From Bacteroidota bacterium (GTDB lineage Bacteria; Bacteroidota; Bacteroidia; Chitinophagales; Chitinophagaceae), in assembly GCA_016706595.1 (NCBI GenBank), contig JADJJH010000001.1, positions 186,001 through 250,000 on the forward strand: a stretch of DNA of 64,000 nucleotides, in the 5' to 3' direction. The notes under the pieces were generated by a model. It was not told the origin of the DNA, did not search any database, and saw only the letters and a list, made by a program, of their open reading frames with translations. This document shows positions 33,708 to 42,328 of the stretch, piece by piece (the stretch's first letter is position 1; each line of letters begins with the position of its first letter). The translations under genes and the position numbers were made by a program.

Positions 33708-36700
33708 ATGAAATCACAATTCCTTTTTAAAACAATCTTGCTAATTGCTATATTATTTTCCATAAAATTATCTTCACATGCACAAGGTATCTATCAACTT
33801 TGGGGAACAACATATAATGGTGGCCCAGATAATTGTGGCGTACTTTTCACTACCAAAAGTGATGGCACAGGATATCAATTAAAAAAGAATTTTACACTCA
33901 CTAACCCAGGCAAAGTTGATAATTTCAACAAACCTGAAGTGTTCAATAATAAATTTTATTGTGCTTTAACAGCTGGTGGATTAGAAGACGATGGTATCAT
34001 TGCAGAGTACAATCCCACAACAAACGAATGGATAAAAAAAGTTGATTTTTATTCAATTGGTGGAAAATTCGATGATGGTGGTTTAACCTTGTTTAATAAT
34101 AAATTTTATGGTGTTTGTCATTTCGGTGGATTAAATAATCAAGGTTTGCTTTTTGAGTATAATCCAATCACGAATACCTTAACTAAACTTCATGATTTTG
34201 ATTCAATTTCTGGTTCGTATCCAAATGAGGGTTTAACTATTTACAATAGTAAATTGTATGGAGTAACCAAGTCAGGCGGAACAAATGATGATGGTACCGT
34301 GTATGAATACAACCCAGCAACGGATATCTATACTAAAAAAGCTAATTTCTTAGCGAGTACGTTTGGTAATTTAATTTATGGAACTAAATTAGTTGTATAT
34401 AATAATATACTTTGGGGGACAACAAATAATGGTGCGCTCGGCAATCTAGGTGCAGTTTTTTCTTTTAACCCAGCCACCAATGCATTAGTGAAAAAAATTG
34501 ATTTTCACACAATTGGCTGTGGTACCATATGGGGTTCTCTTACTTTGCTGAATAACAAATTATATGGCTACACAAGCAATGGAGGTGCTAATGGTACAGG
34601 AATTATTTTTGAATATAACCCGGCGACGAATTTACTAATGAATAAGTTTGACCTTTCCTATGTAACAGGAAGACATTATATGAACTTTACCGTATATAAC
34701 AATATACTTTATAGTTGTAGTGTAATGGGTGGATCAAATTATATCGGTCAATTATTTTCATTCAATCCAATAAATAATCAATATACTGCTTTATACAATT
34801 TACAAGGAAGTAATGGAAAACATGGGGCAGGTGCTGTTACGGTATATAATAATAAACTGTGGGGATTTACGCAACTAGAAGCTGCTTATGGCAGAGGCAC
34901 ATTGTTTTCTTATTATTTAATTACGAATACATTTTTAACTAAAATTAATTTAGGAGGTAGCACTTTGACAAGTCCTAATGGAGCATTATTATATTATAAC
35001 CATAAACTCTATGGCATTTGTGGATTGGGTGGGAATTATGAAAACAATAATGGCAGTGGTGGTATTTATGAGTATGATTTAGCAGCTGATACTTATAACC
35101 CAAAAATTAATTTTTTTGACACCATAGGCAATTTCTTTGATCAAACGGGCTTTACTTTATTGAATGACAAATTTTATACCACGGCATCACATGGTGGTAA
35201 TAATAATGAAGGTAGTTTAATTGAATATAACCCCGCAGCAAATACAGTAACCAAAAAACATGATTTTGAATTAGCAACTGGTAATAAGCCTTATGGAGGT
35301 GTTTCGGTTTATAATGGAAAACTTTATGGTGCTTGTCAAAATGGTAGTAGTAATGGGATGGGTAATATTTATGAATTTAATCCAATAACAAATGTTTACG
35401 CTCAAAAAGTGATATTAGATAATAATAAAGGTTCTATGCCTTATAGTTCACTTACATGGTATAATAATAAATTTTATGGCACCTGCTTTAATGGTGGTGC
35501 AAATAATGGAGGCACGTTATTTGAGTATAACCCGGCTATTAATAGTTTTATTAAGAAAGTTGATTTTGACAGTGCAAGTGGTCATCGCAGCACAGGCGCA
35601 TTAACAGCATTTAATGGCAAACTTTATGGTATGACCATGTTTGGAGGGATCAACGATATAGGAACAATTTTTGAATTTAATCCAGCAAATTCAAACTATA
35701 CAAAAAAGGTTGATTTCAATACCCTTTCTGGTTCATCACCTTATAGTTCGCTAACACTTTTAAACAATAAATTATTTGGTATGACTCCCACTCACGGATC
35801 TTCAAATTGTGGTACCTTAATTCAATACGATGCTGCAACAAATATTTTTACAAAAAAATTAGATTTTACGCCTTCTACTGGCAAAACCGCAAGAAGTAAT
35901 AAATTGGTAGCGGTTCCGGCATTAACAGCGCCTGGGTCAACTAATTCATGCATCAACACACAAACAATTAATATTAACGCCACAAATGCCAATCAATGGA
36001 TTGCCTTCACTGATGCACAAGGAAGAGCCGTTGCTGAAATTAATGCCAATGGAAATGTTTTAGGAAATACAGCGGTTCGATTTTATATCAATGGAGGGAA
36101 TATGCGGCAAGATGGAAATGGAATATATTATTTAGATAGAAGTATTACAGTGACACCAACAACACAACCTACTACCGATGTTAGCATTCGTTTATACATT
36201 CGGAAAGTAGAGTTTGATAATTTGGTAGCAACACCAGGTTCAGGAGTTAATTCACCTTCAGATTTGAATATTGTTAAGAATACAGATTTCTGCACTTCAA
36301 CTATTTTGGCAGCTACAACGCCTTTTACTTCAGCATCAGGTAATTGGGCTACTGATTATGTTTACACAAGTAATGTGAGTTCATTAGGTTCATTTTATTT
36401 TATGGGCAATGTGCTACCAACAGCTACAACCTTACATGTCAAACTATTTATACAAGCTTATTATGATGGTTTAGGTTTAATGAGGCCTGTCTTAATGAAT
36501 CAAGGAATAACGGCTAATCCAAATATCACAGATAGTATAGAAGTAGAATTGCATAGTGCTATATTCCCAAGTTTGGTAATGGCTTCAACAAAAACAATTT
36601 TAAATTCAAATGGATTATCAACATGCAATTTTCCTTATCTAAATGGATCATATTATATTGTTATCAAGCATAGAAATGGAATGCAAACTTGGAGTTCGAA

Positions 36701-36995
36701 TCCGGTTGCAGTTGGAGCTATACCAGTAACTTATGATTTTACCATATCCGCATCACAAGCTTATGGCTCAAATCAAATTGAAGTTGAACCTGGAATTTGG
36801 GCTTTCTATTCCGGCGATATCAATCAAGATGAGAATGCCGATTTGTTAGACGCAAGTTTATTAGAAGCAAGTATCGCCAATTTTGATTTTGGTTATTTTG
36901 CCACCGATATCAATGGTGATGGCAATGTTGATTTATTAGATAGCCCAATGTTGGAAGCAAATGTAAATGGGTTTATTTATTCGGTGCATCCGTAG
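33708..36995 (+). CDS. Exported GloVer-repeat protein (1095 aa), probable double beta-propeller, dockerin-like end
   Basis: Signal peptide at residues 1-26 (ending SSHAQ). Residues 27-735 hold fourteen repeats of about 50 residues matching the GloVer (TIGR03803) tandem repeat: GLTLYNNKLYG...GG.N..GTLFEYNPxTN.YTKKxDF. Fourteen fits two seven-bladed propellers. A beta-sandwich spacer (about 740-900) follows, then the KHRN/dockerin-like module (906-1095; GDINQDENADLLD, DINGDGNVDLLD). No catalytic motif seen. It lies 83 bp after the methyltransferase gene and is probably co-transcribed with it; I see no dyad operator in the gap. Confidence 0.9.
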   Translation: MKSQFLFKTILLIAILFSIKLSSHAQGIYQLWGTTYNGGPDNCGVLFTTKSDGTGYQLKKNFTLTNPGKVDNFNKPEVFNNKFYCALTAGGLEDDGIIAEYNPTTNEWIKKVDFYSIGGKFDDGGLTLFNNKFYGVCHFGGLNNQGLLFEYNPITNTLTKLHDFDSISGSYPNEGLTIYNSKLYGVTKSGGTNDDGTVYEYNPATDIYTKKANFLASTFGNLIYGTKLVVYNNILWGTTNNGALGNLGAVFSFNPATNALVKKIDFHTIGCGTIWGSLTLLNNKLYGYTSNGGANGTGIIFEYNPATNLLMNKFDLSYVTGRHYMNFTVYNNILYSCSVMGGSNYIGQLFSFNPINNQYTALYNLQGSNGKHGAGAVTVYNNKLWGFTQLEAAYGRGTLFSYYLITNTFLTKINLGGSTLTSPNGALLYYNHKLYGICGLGGNYENNNGSGGIYEYDLAADTYNPKINFFDTIGNFFDQTGFTLLNDKFYTTASHGGNNNEGSLIEYNPAANTVTKKHDFELATGNKPYGGVSVYNGKLYGACQNGSSNGMGNIYEFNPITNVYAQKVILDNNKGSMPYSSLTWYNNKFYGTCFNGGANNGGTLFEYNPAINSFIKKVDFDSASGHRSTGALTAFNGKLYGMTMFGGINDIGTIFEFNPANSNYTKKVDFNTLSGSSPYSSLTLLNNKLFGMTPTHGSSNCGTLIQYDAATNIFTKKLDFTPSTGKTARSNKLVAVPALTAPGSTNSCINTQTININATNANQWIAFTDAQGRAVAEINANGNVLGNTAVRFYINGGNMRQDGNGIYYLDRSITVTPTTQPTTDVSIRLYIRKVEFDNLVATPGSGVNSPSDLNIVKNTDFCTSTILAATTPFTSASGNWATDYVYTSNVSSLGSFYFMGNVLPTATTLHVKLFIQAYYDGLGLMRPVLMNQGITANPNITDSIEVELHSAIFPSLVMASTKTILNSNGLSTCNFPYLNGSYYIVIKHRNGMQTWSSNPVAVGAIPVTYDFTISASQAYGSNQIEVEPGIWAFYSGDINQDENADLLDASLLEASIANFDFGYFATDINGDGNVDLLDSPMLEANVNGFIYSVHP

Positions 36996-37459
36996 ATGAA
37001 AGTATTGAGATTAGAGATAAGAGAAGTGAGAGAAATCAATGACGTTTAAAAACTAATTTTTCGTTACAGCGATGAAGAGGCAGTCTGTATTTTTACCTTG
37101 TGGTAAACAAGCAGCTATGCAAATTATTTTATTTACTTCTCCCATATCCTGAAATCTCATGAGCTTAGCTAATAATCCGATCAAGCATTAACTTATTTTT
37201 TTTTAATAATAAAATTTTTAAAAAATGTTTTTACTTTTACGATGGATTTACCAAATCAATCAAATCTGTCAACCAATGATTTTACCAATCATCAAGCAAG
37301 AAATCATCTATCGTTTAGATTTAGGAATGTTATTCGGTCCCTTTAATAAAAAATTGATTGTTCAATTTCATTCTAACTCTATTGAAGGCACAACTAAAGT
37401 CTAATTATAATATTAAATATTTTCAACTAAATCAAACCTAAAAACTAAATCATCCCTTT
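36996..37459. other. Intergenic region, nothing supported
   Basis: About 460 bp of AT-rich DNA with no convincing open frame, RNA gene or terminator. TACTTTTA at 37232-37239 could serve as a -7 element, and a single TAGCTA occurs at 37166, but they do not have the spacing of the other promoters here. The leader to the next gene would be over 200 nt. Confidence 0.4.
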
Positions 37460-37786
37460 ATGAAAAAAAATTCAACCCAATTATTACTCGTAATGCTCAC
37501 ACTTGTTACGATATTGAATGCATGTCATGTCGCCAAATCATCTCTAGCGCTTAAAGAAGATCAGGTGCTTGAACGAGAAGATGGTATGCATAAAGCATGG
37601 CTTCAAGAATTAGAAAAAACGGCAGACCCACACACAGGCAATATTCCGGTTGAAAGAATGAACACTGCCATAGAATATGCCAAACAGGTACGTAAAAAAG
37701 AAGCCCACAAAAACGTAGTGCAGTGTCGGGAATTCAATGGACAGAAAGAGGGCCAAACAACGTTGGAGGTCGTACTCGTTCGGTGA
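37460..37786 (+). CDS. N-terminal piece of a broken BNR-repeat T9SS cargo protein
   Basis: Begins MKKNSTQLLLVMLTL and has a lipobox-like ILNAC at about residue 22, so it is either a lipoprotein or an ordinary secreted protein. Residues 55-85 (DPHTGNIPVERMNTAIEYAKQ) are the usual pro-region before the propeller in this family. The frame moves by -1 (one missing base) between about 37705 and 37730; from there the next frame reads GIQWTERGPNNVGGRTR, the conserved start of the propeller. The rest of this frame to 37786 is out-of-frame. Confidence 0.75.
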   Translation: MKKNSTQLLLVMLTLVTILNACHVAKSSLALKEDQVLEREDGMHKAWLQELEKTADPHTGNIPVERMNTAIEYAKQVRKKEAHKNVVQCREFNGQKEGQTTLEVVLVR

Positions 37787-39453
37787 TTTATGACCGAAAC
37801 GATACTACGCTAAAAACAGTATGGGCCGGAAGTGTAGGTGGTGGATTATGGAAAACTACCGATATCACTGCTGCTTCCCCAAGCTGGACTCCCGTAAATG
37901 ATTTCTTTGCCAATATTGCGGTTTCAACCATTGCACAAGATCCAAGCAACTATAATGTTATTTATTTTGGTACAGGTGAAGGCATGTTTAACGGTGATGC
38001 CATTCGTGGTTTAGGTATTTGGAAAACTGTTGATGGTGGTATTACTTGGAATCAGCTGAGTTCAACAAATAACAGTGATTTTTATTTCGTACAAAAAATT
38101 GTAGTTAGAGATAATGGCGATGTATTTACTTGCACCAACAACGGCGTATTTAAATCTATTAATAATGGAACAACGTGGACCAAAGTATTGGGGAATGGAA
38201 TTAGTGGTGGTTCGATAGATTATGCTTGGGACATTGAAATTGGAGCTGACCAAGATTTATATGCATCTTTAGAAGCTGCTGTTTTTAAATCGGATTATGC
38301 TGTGCATGTCGGGAATACTGGTAACGTAGGAACCTGGGATAATATAAGTCCTGCCGGTACTTATAATCGAGTTGAATTATTCACGGCACCCAGCGATTCA
38401 ACCATTGTTTATGCGATATGTAATGAGGCAGATTCAGTACTGCAAATTATGAGAAGTTCAGATGAAGGCACTACATGGGTTGCAAAAACCAAACCCGGAT
38501 TTTGTGATCAAGGCTTTGCTTCATCAGATTATACCCGCGGTCAAGCATGGTATAATTTGATTGGTGCTGCAGATCCTTTTGATGCAAATACCATTTATAT
38601 CGGAGGTGTAGATGCGTTGAAATCTTCGGATGGCGGAGATACATGGACACAAATTTCGTCGTGGTCGGGTGGGGGTGCCTATGATTGTATTGCTCCAAAT
38701 ATTTTTGTACATGCCGATCATCATGCTATTATGTTTAAACCCAATAGTTCTAATGAAATATTATGGGGCACCGATGGAGGCGTTTATAGAACTATAGATA
38801 GTGGAGCTACTTTTGAAAGTAAAATATCTTCTTATAATGCAACTCAATTTTATGGTTGTGCAATTCATCCCTTGCAAACAAATTATTTTTTAGCTGGGGC
38901 GCAAGATAATGGCTCACATCAATTCACATCAATGGGTATGAATTCAACTAATGAAGTTACCGGTGGTGATGGTATGCTTTGTCATATTGATCAAACCGAT
39001 GGAAAAATTCAAATTACATCTTACTATAATAATTATTACAACGTATCTACAGATAATGGGAATACGTTTAATTTTATGGGTGGTGATGGCTCAGGTCGAT
39101 TTGTGAACCCTACCGACTTTGATGATACAAATAAAATATTGTATGGTGCCTATAAGCCAGGCAAGTATGAAGTAATTAGTGATATCGGCAATTCAAATAG
39201 TTATGATTGGAAAGATATTTCTTCAGTAGTTGATAGTACACGAACCGCAACGGCAATTAAAGTAGATCCTAATAATCCTAACGTAGTTTATATGGGCTTT
39301 AGATCTTTATACCTTCCGGCAATTTTTGTGCGTGTTGATAATGCAAGTTCTTCAACACCGGTTGCAAACGTATTATCGAATGGACTTCCAACTGATATTC
39401 CAATTTATCTTTCATGTATTGAAGTTGAAAAGGTAACTCTGATCATTTATTAG
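37723..39453 (+). CDS. Middle piece of the broken BNR-repeat protein: sortilin/VPS10-like propeller
   Basis: Opens with WTERGPNNVGGRTRSVIYD and continues with BNR/Asp-box blades typical of VPS10/sortilin-like or glycosyl hydrolase-74-like propellers in Bacteroidota (GGLWKTTD, GIWKTVDGGITWN, SSDGGDTWTQI, GGVYRTIDSGATF). The GTG at 37723 is just the first possible start in this frame. The frame is lost again near 39432: AAAAGGTAAC read with one extra base gives EVEKGNSDHLLVSYSNYG, which joins smoothly to the next piece. So two independent single-base deletions separate the three pieces of one gene (37460-41432, about 1320 residues). Confidence 0.85.
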   Translation: MSGIQWTERGPNNVGGRTRSVIYDRNDTTLKTVWAGSVGGGLWKTTDITAASPSWTPVNDFFANIAVSTIAQDPSNYNVIYFGTGEGMFNGDAIRGLGIWKTVDGGITWNQLSSTNNSDFYFVQKIVVRDNGDVFTCTNNGVFKSINNGTTWTKVLGNGISGGSIDYAWDIEIGADQDLYASLEAAVFKSDYAVHVGNTGNVGTWDNISPAGTYNRVELFTAPSDSTIVYAICNEADSVLQIMRSSDEGTTWVAKTKPGFCDQGFASSDYTRGQAWYNLIGAADPFDANTIYIGGVDALKSSDGGDTWTQISSWSGGGAYDCIAPNIFVHADHHAIMFKPNSSNEILWGTDGGVYRTIDSGATFESKISSYNATQFYGCAIHPLQTNYFLAGAQDNGSHQFTSMGMNSTNEVTGGDGMLCHIDQTDGKIQITSYYNNYYNVSTDNGNTFNFMGGDGSGRFVNPTDFDDTNKILYGAYKPGKYEVISDIGNSNSYDWKDISSVVDSTRTATAIKVDPNNPNVVYMGFRSLYLPAIFVRVDNASSSTPVANVLSNGLPTDIPIYLSCIEVEKVTLIIY

Positions 39454-41432
39454 TGAGCTATTCGAACTACGGAATCACGAGTATATTCGAATCAATAAAT
39501 GGCGGACTCAATTGGCAATCTGTTGAAGGTAATCTACCCGATATGCCGGTTCGAGGAATTATGTTACATCCGGATAGTAATGATATGGCGTTTATCGCCA
39601 CCGAATTGGGTGTATGGAGTACTACAAATCTCAATGGTGATTCAACCGAATGGACGCAAACAAATAGTGCACTCGCCAATGTTTCAGTTGATGAGTTACA
39701 ATATCGTGCATCAGATCATGTAATCGCTGCAGCAACACATGGTCGAGGATTGTTTACAGCTACCATTCCACATACACCTAATTTAAACTTTGATGCTTTG
39801 GTATTAAACACTAAGGAAATAAGTGCAGATACCGCTTCTTGTTATTCGTTTAAGGATTATACGGTAAATGCAATGACTTCTCAACTCTTAACATTGCCAA
39901 TTACTGCCAATATTATTATTAATGCAGGCGCTACGGCAATTTCACCTCTAGATTTTGAATATACTACCAATGGAAGTTTTACCCTGCCTTCACATCAAGT
40001 TATTTTTAGTGGTTCTACTAATACAATACCCGTTACTATTCGTGTATATGATGATAAAGTTTATGAACCAACTGCTGAAATGTTTTCGTTGGTATTCGAT
40101 AGCATTAGTGCGAATGCATTACCGGGTATTCATAATGAATGTGCTTTCACTATTGCCGATAATGATGATAATCCTTTATTAGTAAGAGGTGCATTATGGA
40201 CAGAAGATTTTGAATCAGGAACCAATCCACCACTTTTATGGAATCTCGAAGGCGTTGATGTAAATCAATGGGGCAATCAAAATTTTGCATGTGGCTCAAC
40301 CATTAATAATTTCACAATGCAAGTTTATAATACCACAACCAATAGTTGCGGTTACGATAATACCGCAACCTCTTTAGCAGTGGTAAGTCGTATGGTAGAC
40401 GCAACTGCTTCTTCAAGTATACAAGTAGCTTTCGATTGGATCAGTGAAGGAGAGAGTGGTTACGATTGGGGTGAACTTGTTTATTCAACAGATACACTCA
40501 CACCAACATGGATTTCTGTTCCCGGTACACCCGTATTCAATAGTTCAACTGCAGTTACACGAAGTGCATTTGATTTGCCGGCAAGTGTAGATGGAACAAA
40601 ATTTTTAATTGGTTGGCTTTGGACAAATGATTATGCCGTTGGTGGACTTTCTATGGGTATAGATAATATAGAACTCAGTGGGTTGATTGATAGAAAAATT
40701 GAAAACACTTTAGCAATAGATAATGAATATCTTGGACCAAACGGAGCAAGTTATTATTACAATGTAGATGGTGATTTAATTTGCAGTATAGAAAATTTAA
40801 GCAGCCATGATTTTGGTTGCACGATGGTTGAAATCGATCGTAGTGGTAATGCTGCCCAATTTTTAATTGGCGAAACAGATACCTTGAAAAAAGTGTTTGA
40901 TAAAACTTTCCGGGTGATTCCTACAAATAATGCGGCAGCAAATTTTGCGATTACGCTGTATGCAACTAATGCAGAGGTTGCAGGATTTGAATCGCAGGGG
41001 CGTACTTTAATTAAAGATGGTAAATTATTTGAAACAACAGATTCGGTATCATTAGCTACAATTTATACCCCTCGTGATACCGCAACTGCATTAACACAAA
41101 ATGTTTATTTAGATGGCTATGCTATTCGAGGTGAATTTAATACAACGCTTGGTGGTTTTGGTATTGGTAACCCAGGCAAAGCAAAATGGTCAGTTAATGT
41201 AACGGATATAAGCAAAGGCGAAATTTCTATTTATCCTAATCCGGCAGGAAATGAATGTTGGATTAAAACTTCTGAAAAAACAAATTTCAAATTAATAAAT
41301 AGTGTAGGACAATTAATTGAACGATTTACGGTTGATGGAAGCAAACAAATTAATTTGAAACATCTTGCAAGTGGTTTATATATCATTCAAAGTGAAACTA
41401 ATAAACAATATTTCAAATTGATAAAACAATAA
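39453..41432 (+). CDS. C-terminal piece of the broken BNR-repeat protein with T9SS type A sorting domain
   Basis: Continues the last blades of the propeller (TSIFESINGGLNWQSV, HGRGLFTATI), then a Calx-beta-like domain (residues 115-245), a jelly-roll 'choice-of-anchor' domain opening WTEDFESGTNPP, and a final domain of about 70 residues: ISIYPNPAGNECWIKT...SGLYIIQSETNKQYFKLIKQ. That is a classical T9SS type A (Por_Secre_tail) signal, so this protein is a T9SS cargo. It is the only one in the window with that tail. The GTG at 39453 overlaps the end of the previous frame and is not a real start in the unbroken gene. Confidence 0.88.
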   Translation: MSYSNYGITSIFESINGGLNWQSVEGNLPDMPVRGIMLHPDSNDMAFIATELGVWSTTNLNGDSTEWTQTNSALANVSVDELQYRASDHVIAAATHGRGLFTATIPHTPNLNFDALVLNTKEISADTASCYSFKDYTVNAMTSQLLTLPITANIIINAGATAISPLDFEYTTNGSFTLPSHQVIFSGSTNTIPVTIRVYDDKVYEPTAEMFSLVFDSISANALPGIHNECAFTIADNDDNPLLVRGALWTEDFESGTNPPLLWNLEGVDVNQWGNQNFACGSTINNFTMQVYNTTTNSCGYDNTATSLAVVSRMVDATASSSIQVAFDWISEGESGYDWGELVYSTDTLTPTWISVPGTPVFNSSTAVTRSAFDLPASVDGTKFLIGWLWTNDYAVGGLSMGIDNIELSGLIDRKIENTLAIDNEYLGPNGASYYYNVDGDLICSIENLSSHDFGCTMVEIDRSGNAAQFLIGETDTLKKVFDKTFRVIPTNNAAANFAITLYATNAEVAGFESQGRTLIKDGKLFETTDSVSLATIYTPRDTATALTQNVYLDGYAIRGEFNTTLGGFGIGNPGKAKWSVNVTDISKGEISIYPNPAGNECWIKTSEKTNFKLINSVGQLIERFTVDGSKQINLKHLASGLYIIQSETNKQYFKLIKQ

Positions 41433-41454
41433 ATTTACAACAGAGATATAAATT

Positions 41455-41488
41455 GAGAGATATGAGTCAATCTGTCTCTCTTTTTTTT
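41455..41488 (+). terminator. Intrinsic terminator after the T9SS cargo gene
   Basis: GAGAGA (41455-41460) pairs with TCTCTC (41475-41480) around 14 nt and is followed by eight T (41481-41488), 23 bp after the stop codon. It lies between convergent genes. Confidence 0.65.
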
Positions 41489-41621
41489 GCCCCCAATGAA
41501 ATTTTATATCAATGTGAATTGGTAGATAGGCCATTTCTTATCTCGTACGCACGGGAGTAAATGCCGATAGGATAGATGTTTAGACCAAAAGGTTTGTTCT
41601 ATTACATAAGTCACATCCATA

Positions 41622-42257
41622 TTAAACCACTTTATTTTTAACTGCCTTAGATATGGCTTCGGTTGCCGAATGAACCTGCAACTTTTTATAAATACGTTTG
41701 ATATACATATTCACAGTTGTATAAGTAATATTCATGGCATCAGCTATCATTTTATAACTTAAGCCATCTACTAAATGACTTAAAATGGTTCGCTCTTGTT
41801 CGTTTAATTCAAAGACTTCTATATTGTTACTCGGTTTTTCTTTGAATTTATTCAAAACTTGTTTAGCAACAGTAGCTGTCATTGGGGCGCCTCCTTCCAT
41901 CACTTCATGTATACCTTCTAATATTTTTGAATTCGGACTGGTTTTTAAAAAATAACCATCTGCTCCTGCTTCAATAGATGCAAAAATTTTATCCGTATCG
42001 TCAAACACTGTTTGCATAATAATTTTAATGTCTGGATACACTTTACGTATCATTTTAACGCCTTCAATGCCACTGATTTGAGGCATATTGATGTCCATCA
42101 AAATGACATCAGGTTTAGTACTTAGCATATCGTCCATCAGATTTGTGCAATCTTTAAAGATGCCGGTACAAGCCATATCCTTCTGCATATTGATTAATAT
42201 TTTCAGGCTCTCCCGCCTATCTTTATTATCATCGTAAATGATTACCTTAATTGACAT
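41622..42257 (-). CDS. NarL/LuxR-type response regulator (211 aa)
   Basis: Receiver domain: D9/D10, phospho-acceptor D55 (VILMDINMPQISG), Thr in IIMQTVFDD, Lys in GYFLKTSP. LuxR-type HTH at about residues 148-208 (LNEQERTILSHLVDGLSYKMIADAMNITYTTVNMYIKRIYKKL). Very similar in plan to the regulator at 50037, including the QTxFDDxDxIF stretch. The gene follows its kinase (42329-45499) on the minus strand after 71 bp, but has its own promoter with a perfect TACTAATATTAGTA palindrome. The same operator recurs before the fibre gene at 45775. I infer that it controls itself and that gene. Confidence 0.93.
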   Translation of the reverse strand: MSIKVIIYDDNKDRRESLKILINMQKDMACTGIFKDCTNLMDDMLSTKPDVILMDINMPQISGIEGVKMIRKVYPDIKIIMQTVFDDTDKIFASIEAGADGYFLKTSPNSKILEGIHEVMEGGAPMTATVAKQVLNKFKEKPSNNIEVFELNEQERTILSHLVDGLSYKMIADAMNITYTTVNMYIKRIYKKLQVHSATEAISKAVKNKVV

Positions 42258-42261
42258 AGTG

Positions 42262-42307
42262 CAAAATTAAAATTTATAAATGGACAAACAGACTACTAAT
42301 ATTAGTA
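42262..42307 (-). promoter_or_regulatory. TACTAATATTAGTA operator and promoter of the response regulator; leaderless start
   Basis: On the minus strand, the perfect 14-bp palindrome TACTAATATTAGTA (42294-42307, centre 42300.5) is followed by a perfect -7 element TAATTTTG (42269-42262). Only four bases (CACT) separate it from the ATG at 42257, so the message would have almost no leader. The distance from dyad centre to -7 box is 31.5 bp, as in six other promoters here. Confidence 0.75.
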
Positions 42308-42328
42308 CCATGAATGTTGTGCTAAAGG

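Noticed and set aside
37193..37239. TTATT...AATAA dyad with TACTTTTA before the BNR gene
   Set aside because: The arms flank a T-run, the centre is off by half a base, and the start codon is more than 200 bp away; likely chance in AT-rich DNA.
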